Shown piece after piece: positions 58,901-64,000 of a stretch of DNA of 64,000 nucleotides. Below the pieces are notes generated by a model. It saw only the letters and a program-made list of their open reading frames with translations, was not told the origin of the DNA and searched no databases. The position numbers were made by a program, and so were the translations under genes. The stretch's first letter is position 1; every line of letters starts with the position of its first letter. The DNA comes from Mrakia gelida (Eukaryota > Basidiomycota > Tremellomycetes > Cystofilobasidiales > Mrakiaceae), in the NCBI GenBank assembly GCA_024345305.1, contig BRON01000013.1:124001-188000 (forward strand), written 5' to 3'.

Positions 58901-61900
58901 GTCTCGTAGCGCGCAGGTGATCTTCTCCTCGATGGTTCGCATTCCTCGTTCGGCCTTGCCGTTTTGTTGCGGTGTGCGTGGGATAGTCGTTTCCTTGGTG
59001 ATTCCTTCGTCCCGGAGGTAGAACTCGTAGTCCTTCGACGTGTATTCCCCACCGTTGTCTGACCTGATCCGTTTGACGACGTGATTGGTCCTTTTCTCCT
59101 CCCTTTTCCTCCAGGCGATGAATGTTGCCAGTGTTTCCGACTTCCTCTTCATTGCGAACGACCAGTGGTAGTTGCTGAAGTCGTCCCAGATCGTCATCAT
59201 GTAACGCATTCCTTGAGCCGAGGCGATTGGCATCGGTCCGGCGAGATCCGTGTGGACGAGTTCGAGAGGTGAAGTGGTTTTGGTGGTGGAGGTGGGGAAT
59301 GGAGTTCGATGTTGTTTCCCTTCGACGCAAGGTACGCAGATCCTTTCCTTGAATCCGATGATGTCCTTTTTGGTGAAGGTTGGTAGGAGCTTCTGACGAG
59401 ACAACTCCTCCATGGCGGAGATAGAAGCGTGACCGAGCCGGCGATGAAGGACCTCGATCTTGTCGACTCCTGTTGCCGCGAGTGCTACGTCTTCTCCTCC
59501 TGAGCCGACTCCCTTGAAGTCGCTCACGTCCAGCATGTAGAGGTTCTTCGACACCTCTTTTCCCTCCATAAACAGCGATCCGTCTCGAAGGAACTGGCAC
59601 CGCTTGTTGGTTTGGGTTGTCCCCTTGCTGGGGAACCTGGTCTCGACTCCTTTGTTACCGAGTTGACCAATACTGATGAGGTTGCTGAACCCTGGGATGT
59701 GGTATACGTCGGAGATGGTGAAGGCCTTCCTTGATCCTTTCACGGTGGTCTGGAGGTGGATGGAGCCGATGCCGAGGATCTGTACGATTGATCCGTTGGC
59801 CGTCGTGACCGTTCCGTTGTGCGCCTTGTATGTTACGAAGCGTTCCCGGTCCCCGACGATGTGGTTTGATGTTCCACTATCGGCGATGTATCCATGCTTG
59901 GTTTGAGCAAAGAGCGCTTGAGCCGACGTCGCGATGTCGGATCCTGCTTCAAGACCGTAGTCTACGAGGTGCGCCTCTTCCCTATCGTTCCAGTTCCCCT
60001 TGTTCTCCTTCTTCCCCTTCCCGAACTTCCTTCCCTTTCCACCTTGTCCCTGCCCCGTGGGCTTTCCTCCATTCAACTCCCAGCACTCCGACTTGAAGTG
60101 TCCGACCTTGTTGCACTGATGGCACTTGGCGGTCCTCTTGTCGACAAGGAGGGCTGTTTCCTTCGACAATGAAGTACCGGTCGGTTTGAGGGACTCGTGA
60201 GTCCTTACGTGGATGAGGAGGGATGTGGCGACGGCGGTTGGGTTGAGTTCTTGTTTTGATTCTTGTGCCTGGAGCGTTTGGTGTTGAATGAATTGTTCGA
60301 GTGATGCGGGTAATCCACTGAGGAAGAACATTGAGCTCATCCTGTCTGGGATGTTGAGGCCGAGAGCTGACATGTCGTCGATGATCCTTTGGAATTCGTC
60401 GATGTACTCCTGTACTGGTTCTCCCTCCTCCATCTTGAGGTCCCTCATCCTTCGGATGGCCATGACCTCTCCCGCTCCTCCTTCCACCTTGTGAGTCTTC
60501 CGCAGAAGATCCCATGCCTCCTTTGCGTGTTGGCAGTTCCGGATCCGAGGTAGTTCTCGGTCGCTGACCGCCATTTGAATCCTGTGGAGCGCGAACTCGT
60601 TCATATGGTCCCATTCTTCGATGTCCTTGACGTTGTTCTGCTGCTTCACGACCTCTTGTCCGGTGGTATCCTTTTCCTTGATTTCCGGGGTGAGGTTGGG
60701 CCTGGTTTTCGTACCGAGGACGACGGGCTTGATTCCTGCTTCTCCAAAGGCGATCTCCATCCTTACTGACCACGTCTCGTAGTTGGTACCATCGAGAGCA
60801 GTGAGCTTGAACAGCTTGTGATCCAGCTTCTTGGAGTAGTTGCTTGACATGACGAAGGCTTGTTGCTTAGCGGGTGGTGGCGAACTGCTGCTGAGTGGTG
60901 GCAAACTGGTGCTGATAACGTGTTGTTGGGTCGTCCACTTGAGCTTAGGGATGTCTGCAGGATGTGGTTCAAAGCTTGTTGTATAAAGCTAGCTACTCGA
61001 AAGGTTTATATACTATGGAAATGGTCACGTGATCTGAAGGTAGCTTACAAAGCTGTTTACGAAGAATGGTTACTACCAAGGGGACTGAACGAGACGCGTT
61101 ACTAAGCTACTACGTAAGATCTCTCTGCGAGTCGCCACCTTCCAACAAGAAACGAGCGAGCAGATTACAAGAGAGGCAGCCAGACTCACCACCACCCCAT
61201 ATTGAAGGGTATCGTCTTCGTAGCAGCGAGATGGACGATCGTCCCAACGGCTTGGACGAGCCAAAAGAGTCCCAGTCCCCAGATGACGAGAGCGACGCTG
61301 TTGTTGAACGAGCAGAGGCGAGAGGCGAGTCAGGGTCGATTCCCAAACGCAGGAGGGAGGAAACAAGGACGTACGGAATAGTGCAGGCGTAGATAGCAAG
61401 AGCAGCTACTTTGCCTTCCTCGATGGAAAGCGAACCGAGCCCCAGTCCGTCAGGAGTTCGAGAGAGGTCGAGAAGGATGGAGGAGAGCTTGAGGAGGGCG
61501 AAGGCTCCTTGACCGCAGGGACCTGATCGAGGAAAGGGCAGTTCCTGTCAGTAAATGCGAGCTTATCGAGAGAGAGAGGAAGGGAGAGCGGACCCAGAGG
61601 AAGGAAGGACGAGACGATCTGAGCTGCTGGCGGAGGCTGGAGTGGAAAAGCGAGGTCGACGGATCAGCGAAGATCGAGATGGAGGGAGAGCAGAGAGAAG
61701 AAAGTGAGACGAACCTTATGGATAGCCAGCCTTGCGAAGTAGAGAGCCATGATAAGGAAGGCGAGTGGAAACCCAGTTCCCCAGAGGACTGTTTGATCGA
61801 AAGGAACGACGCGTCGAGAGCAAGGATCGGACAGGTCAGCAAGCCTTCCGACTCGGAGTTGGAGCGAACGAGGGTGCTGACTGTATGAGACGAAGACTGT

Positions 61901-63251
61901 CAACCTGCGAAAGAAAATGAAGACACGAATCAGCCTCTGGTAACAGCGAAACAACGACTGAAAGGAGTGTGCGAGCTCACCTCGCGTGACTCGGAGGCAG
62001 AATATTCGCGACGACAGCGCCCGAGGCTGCTGTGACTACAGTAGAAACCACAGGAAGAAGCCAGATTCCTGATATATCGGCGAAGGTGTGTTTTTGGTAG
62101 AGGAACTGAGGTGGAATGCGAAGGAAGTGAGCGAGTCGAGGAACACGAGACGCGCCGTCGCGCGAGGTACTCGAGAACTTCGGGAAGACGAGGAAGGACT
62201 GACCATGACGAAGGGAAGACCGATAGCTATCGAAAAAGAAAGTGGGGAGTCAATAACCTTGTTTTCAAAGAGAGGAAAGGACGAGTGAACTGAACGAGCG
62301 AACGCGTCGTCGAAACTCACCAATCACCACCGAAATTACCACGTTGATCCACCAGAGCACCCAAGCGAACACTATCCATCTACGAAACCCAGCCCCCAAG
62401 GAGCAGTATCAGCCCTCTCTCTCTGCCCTTCTCCCCTCTCAACCCGTCTCGCCTGGATCGGACTCACCTCCCACCCCACTCCCTCCCCACCGAAAGGACC
62501 ACCATATTCACAATCGTCGACAAACCCATACTGAACGTCCCGAGGAACAGCGACTGAGAGGGATGGAAAATCATCGCCTTCCAGAGAGAGGGGTAGAGGA
62601 TGTACCGAGCGCTGAATGAATGAACGGGCGAGCGTCAGCGTCGACGTCCCTCCCTCTCACTCCCCCCAACCTTCCTGGTTTGATCGACCACGAGACGAGA
62701 CGACTCACCACGACATCGCCAGTATAGAAAGAAACAAGACCACGTTGAAAACGAAGATCACCTGCGTGCTCGATCCAACCCGCAAACGCATCAGCCCTCC
62801 CTCCCTCCCTCCCTCTCTTCCTCTCCCTCGTCCGTTCGTCTGACTCACATCAGCAACGACCCTCAACCCTTTGAACTGATAGGGTAACTCATGAAGCAAG
62901 ATGGATGTGATTCCTGTTCCCATGGTTGTTGAGAACCTGTCCCAAACCGAAACGAAACGAACTGGGTCAGCTTCAGCCCTCCTGCTCCTCCCTCCCTCTC
63001 TTTCCCTCCCTCCCTCGTTCGTTGAGTGGTCGAAAGGTGGGCACTCACCAACTAGGAGTAAAATGTCTTATCCTCCTCTTCATTTCGCTCGTTCGTCTCC
63101 CTTCCGAGTGAGAGCGAGGATGGGAGAGGAGGAGGAGTTCTTCTCGCGTGCGACTCGTTTCAGCGCAAGGAGGAGGGGAGGTTGAGCTTGAGGGTTCGGT
63201 GGGAGGTGGGGGAGGAGTTGGAGCGGTCTTGGTGCAGGGGATGTCCATCAT
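55912..63251 (-). CDS. SSU1: Sulfite efflux pump (TDT family), interrupted by a retrotransposon in an intron
   Basis: Ten-helix plasma-membrane exporter of sulfite, TDT/voltage-dependent anion channel family. The start at 63251 (MMDIPCTKT) leads to a Pro/Ser-rich cytosolic part and RRIRHFTPSW. The next exon gives the signature TTMGTGITSILLHELPYQF. Others give FVFNVVLFLSILAMSW, MIFHPSQSLFLGTFSMG, WVLWWINVVISVVIAIGLPF, GIWLLPVVSTVVTAASGAVV, LTVFVSYILWGTGFPLAFLI, IVSSFLPLGPCGQGAFALL and IPFNMGWW. After the 4,947-nt intron (56243-61189) the gene resumes with AFTFPLGVFATSTTALAKEL, TILSGVVVALWLVV and LFVAPCLSE, stop at 55912-55914. The coding exons look intact. The intron would be about 77 nt without the element. 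Whether the gene still yields full mRNA cannot be read from DNA, since the inserted LTR lies in sense and may end transcription. Confidence 0.85.
56278..56282. repeat. Target-site duplication, left copy
   Basis: AGAAA directly before the left LTR, repeated at 61148-61152 directly after the right LTR. On the gene strand it reads TTTCT, and with the GAC to its left it forms TTTCTGAC, which contains the intron's CTGAC branch motif. Confidence 0.92.
56283..56509 (-). repeat. Left LTR (3' LTR of the element)
   Basis: 227 bases, identical by eye to 60921-61147. It contains ACGCGT, and TATATAC lies within it. It is the element's 3' LTR because the ORF runs leftward. Confidence 0.93.
56540..60850 (-). 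CDS. Copia Gag-Pol polyprotein
   Basis: One uninterrupted frame of 1,436 codons from the first ATG at 60850 (MSSNYSKKLDHKL); the open frame extends 18 codons upstream without another ATG. Domains by residue: Gag with a UBN2-like region about 15-230; CCHC zinc knuckle 243-256 (CHQCNKVGHFKSEC); aspartic protease DSGTSNH from about 324; integrase HHCC zinc site H469, H474, C505, C508; integrase catalytic D535, D598 and E634; reverse transcriptase from about 935 with D1007 and YVDD 1096-1099; RNase H near the C-terminus (WTDSDYAGD, SSLEAEYIALS, TKHIDVAY). All catalytic residues are present and no stop or frameshift is seen, so the element looks autonomous. Gag and Pol share one frame, with an acidic Glu-rich linker at about 780-800. 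Confidence 0.95.
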   Translation of the reverse strand: MSSNYSKKLDHKLFKLTALDGTNYETWSVRMEIAFGEAGIKPVVLGTKTRPNLTPEIKEKDTTGQEVVKQQNNVKDIEEWDHMNEFALHRIQMAVSDRELPRIRNCQHAKEAWDLLRKTHKVEGGAGEVMAIRRMRDLKMEEGEPVQEYIDEFQRIIDDMSALGLNIPDRMSSMFFLSGLPASLEQFIQHQTLQAQESKQELNPTAVATSLLIHVRTHESLKPTGTSLSKETALLVDKRTAKCHQCNKVGHFKSECWELNGGKPTGQGQGGKGRKFGKGKKENKGNWNDREEAHLVDYGLEAGSDIATSAQALFAQTKHGYIADSGTSNHIVGDRERFVTYKAHNGTVTTANGSIVQILGIGSIHLQTTVKGSRKAFTISDVYHIPGFSNLISIGQLGNKGVETRFPSKGTTQTNKRCQFLRDGSLFMEGKEVSKNLYMLDVSDFKGVGSGGEDVALAATGVDKIEVLHRRLGHASISAMEELSRQKLLPTFTKKDIIGFKERICVPCVEGKQHRTPFPTSTTKTTSPLELVHTDLAGPMPIASAQGMRYMMTIWDDFSNYHWSFAMKRKSETLATFIAWRKREEKRTNHVVKRIRSDNGGEYTSKDYEFYLRDEGITKETTIPRTPQQNGKAERGMRTIEEKITCALRDARDLDGSYWAEAMNYATYTINRIPSSSVNSQTPYQAYYKRKPDLTAMRTFGAIAYALNLQKIKHQPKSIKCIFLGYGDLSGKKAYRLQVHGDPKRSILHSRDVIFNETRGVHQTVELPGMGQGGIKEDHKEEEEEEKELEEDEGEEQHLLKSDQQDPVRETEARKPNPSRVKHSYTYEPIIDEPAVDLSGSYGRGQRNKKPLTGTGDSARFVQTDYDITDFISEDFAGHALATQPKLEDLPPPSVPHTYGEAMASEHAYFWREAMDEEMASMEGNGVFELTELPSGSKTVGGRWVYALKKGADGRITRFKARWVAKGFSQQEGVDYVETYAPVSKLNSLRIVLAIAASEDLDLVQGDFKTAFLTADLVETVFMEQPTGYEQKGADKKKLVAHLLKEALYGLKQSPLAFYNHSSKFFQTQLNLHPLEADPCIYIGHRKGRRIMLVQYVDDFVAAGDNEDLEWVMTEIQKKFKIDDRGDLNPGTILGIDVTRDRKAGTMDLSQKRYVQTVLERFNMVDAKPNKVPMDDFRQLSVQSEDSGSEKLDGVPYLEAVGSLMYLQVCTRPDIAFAVGVLSRFSSDPRRVHWGAVKKVMRYLQGSADTSLQLGGHSDAPIAELWTDSDYAGDTESRRSTTGFVVKVFGSTVIWASRRQKAISLSSLEAEYIALSAGCRSLRWVAKILAELGYDTGSIPVNVDNQGAIETTKNGTHSEKTKHIDVAYKYGREAQQRGFIKLNYCPTEDMQADILTKALGVEKLERFKKSLNIQKETSRVDQKTSGDMDGNPQRGK
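60921..61147 (-). repeat. Right LTR (5' LTR of the element)
   Basis: 227 bases, identical to the left LTR. As the 5' LTR it should carry the element's promoter. It begins only 70 bases from the Gag ATG, an unusually short leader. Confidence 0.93.
61148..61152. repeat. Target-site duplication, right copy
   Basis: AGAAA matching 56278-56282. Confidence 0.92.
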
Positions 63252-63561
63252 TTTTGGGAGAGGGTGAATGAGAGGGTGTGGGTTCCTGGGGGTTGAGAGG
63301 AAGGAAGGATAGCTGTGAAATTTGTCGGTTGAGAAGCGAGTCACAAGAGAGACGGTGGAGGGGAGGGATTCGGATTGATGAGCTCAGAGCTCGTTCGTGC
63401 GTTCCTTTCATTCCGAAGAGACGGAGAGCAGGGCGCGGTTCATGCTTGCTGCTGTTTCTAGTTCGAAGACCAAAGTAGCTTTCGGAGATGTGAGAATGGT
63501 AGAAGCAAAAAGTACGAGCACATCCCGATCTAAGAGATCAACCTAACCCAACCCTCCCTCC
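63252..63561 (-). promoter_or_regulatory. Upstream region of the sulfite pump
   Basis: 310 bases between the sulfite-pump start and the end of the DnaJ gene on the same strand. No gene seen. Confidence 0.35.
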
Positions 63562-64000
63562 TTACGCCAACACCCTCTCCAACTCCCTCTTCTTCTCCTC
63601 GCTCAACTTCTCCGGCAGCGTCACGTTCCACCTCACGACCAAATCTCCTCTCTTCTTCACGCTCCCAGCTTTCGAGATAGGCATCCCTCGTTCCGCGATC
63701 CTGGTTTCCTTTCCTGGTTGCACGGGCGCGGAGGGGACGGGGATGGCGGTGGTGGTTCCGTCGAGGAGGGTGACCGTTCGAGTGGAGGTTCCTTTTGAGG
63801 TGAGCGCTTCGAGGAGGGTTAAGGGGAGGGTGATGATGAGGTCCGAGTCGAGACGGGTGAAGATGGGGTGGGGTTTCTCTTCGATGATGACTGTTGGGAG
63901 GCGAGGAGGGAGGGGTGGGAGAGGAGGTGGGTGGGTGATTGGGTGGGAGGGAAGGGTAGGGAAGAGAGAGTAAGGAGGGAGGTGAGGAGAAGGGAGGAGT
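63562..64000 (-). CDS. DnaJ/Hsp40 co-chaperone, last exon (5' truncated by window edge)
   Basis: The final exon 63890-63562 reads VIIEEKPHPIFTRLDSDLII, LPLTLLEALTSK, RTVTLLDGTTTAIPV, VQPGKETRIAERGMPISK and KKRGDLVVRWNVTLPEKL, ending ELERVLA and TAA (63562-63564). HPxFxRxxxDL, TLDG, GMP and RGDLxVxxxVxxP are the C-terminal substrate-binding domain of class B DnaJ proteins such as Sis1/DNAJB1, which deliver clients to Hsp70. The segment 63891-64000 is a CT-rich intron ending CAACAG; the J domain lies outside the window. The window edge prevents assigning the exact paralogue. Confidence 0.82.
   Translation of the reverse strand, partial: LLPSPHLPPYSLFPTLPSHPITHPPPLPPLPPRLPTVIIEEKPHPIFTRLDSDLIITLPLTLLEALTSKGTSTRTVTLLDGTTTAIPVPSAPVQPGKETRIAERGMPISKAGSVKKRGDLVVRWNVTLPEKLSEEKKRELERVLA

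Larger units (their letters stand above)
56283..61147 (-). mobile_element. Complete Ty1/copia LTR retrotransposon (4,865 bp)
   Basis: Two direct 227-bp LTRs (56283-56509 and 60921-61147) begin TGTTG and end CAACA and appear identical base for base. They enclose one long ORF on the minus strand with protease, then integrase, then reverse transcriptase/RNase H, the copia order. A 5-bp duplication AGAAA flanks the element. A purine-rich GAGTGGGAG abuts the 3' LTR (56510-56518, minus strand) as polypurine tract. Next to the 5' LTR the minus strand reads CGTTATCAGCACC, which only loosely resembles an initiator-tRNA primer site. Identical LTRs, an intact ORF and a perfect duplication all point to very recent insertion. 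The orientation is the same as the host gene. Confidence 0.96.

Noticed and set aside
58353..59600. 415-codon minus-strand ORF overlapping the copia polyprotein
   Set aside because: Shadow frame of the long polyprotein; Arg/Ser-rich translation without domains.

Overview
The window is a gene-dense piece of a fungal nuclear genome. The best fit is a basidiomycete, probably a yeast-like lineage of Pucciniomycotina such as Microbotryomycetes; that placement is an inference. The reasons are very intron-rich genes with short introns (GTGAGT or GTTCGT donors, a CTGAC branch motif, a pyrimidine tract and CAG), an elongation factor gene split by about 15 introns, fungal gene families (dynamitin, Mpo1, Arg8, Vcx1, Ssu1, alternative oxidase) and a Ty1/copia retrotransposon. 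Exons were assembled by eye from splice signals and protein-family consensus, so inner exon borders are approximate unless given.

Layout, left to right. The 3' end of a DSC3-like membrane ubiquitin-ligase subunit (+). Orphan gene A, a probable mitochondrial protein (+). A multi-C2 SMP/tricalbin-like lipid-transfer protein (-). A poorly resolved spliced stretch. Replication factor C small subunit (-). A 2.6 kb stretch without a clear gene. Orphan gene B, a diverged paralogue of gene A (-). Dynactin p50/dynamitin (-), diverging from a G/T-mismatch DNA glycosylase (+). Then on the + strand Mpo1-like dioxygenase, acetylornithine aminotransferase and a vacuolar Ca2+/H+ exchanger. Next a 3'-terminal fragment of EF-1alpha (+), a DUF1295 membrane protein (+), and the complete EF-1alpha gene (-). 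The EF-1alpha fragment and the 3' end of the intact gene form a large inverted repeat about 4 kb apart. Then a single-pass cell-surface protein (+), an amino-acid permease (+), a PAS-kinase-type protein kinase (+), alternative oxidase (-), a sulfite efflux transporter (-) carrying an intact copia element in one intron, and the last exon of a DnaJ co-chaperone (-).

Most genes are housekeeping functions with no pathway linking them. The unusual content is structural: a very young retrotransposon that landed inside a branchpoint and whose target duplication rebuilt that branchpoint; an EF-1alpha inverted duplication with a near-identical core and diverged flanks (gene-conversion-like); a pair of orphan mitochondrial-type paralogues; 9, 12 and 17 nt microexons inside conserved protein motifs; a second class of 5' splice site (GTTCGT); and a marked excess of ACGCGT motifs in introns and leaders. 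No tRNA, rRNA or CRISPR array was seen.
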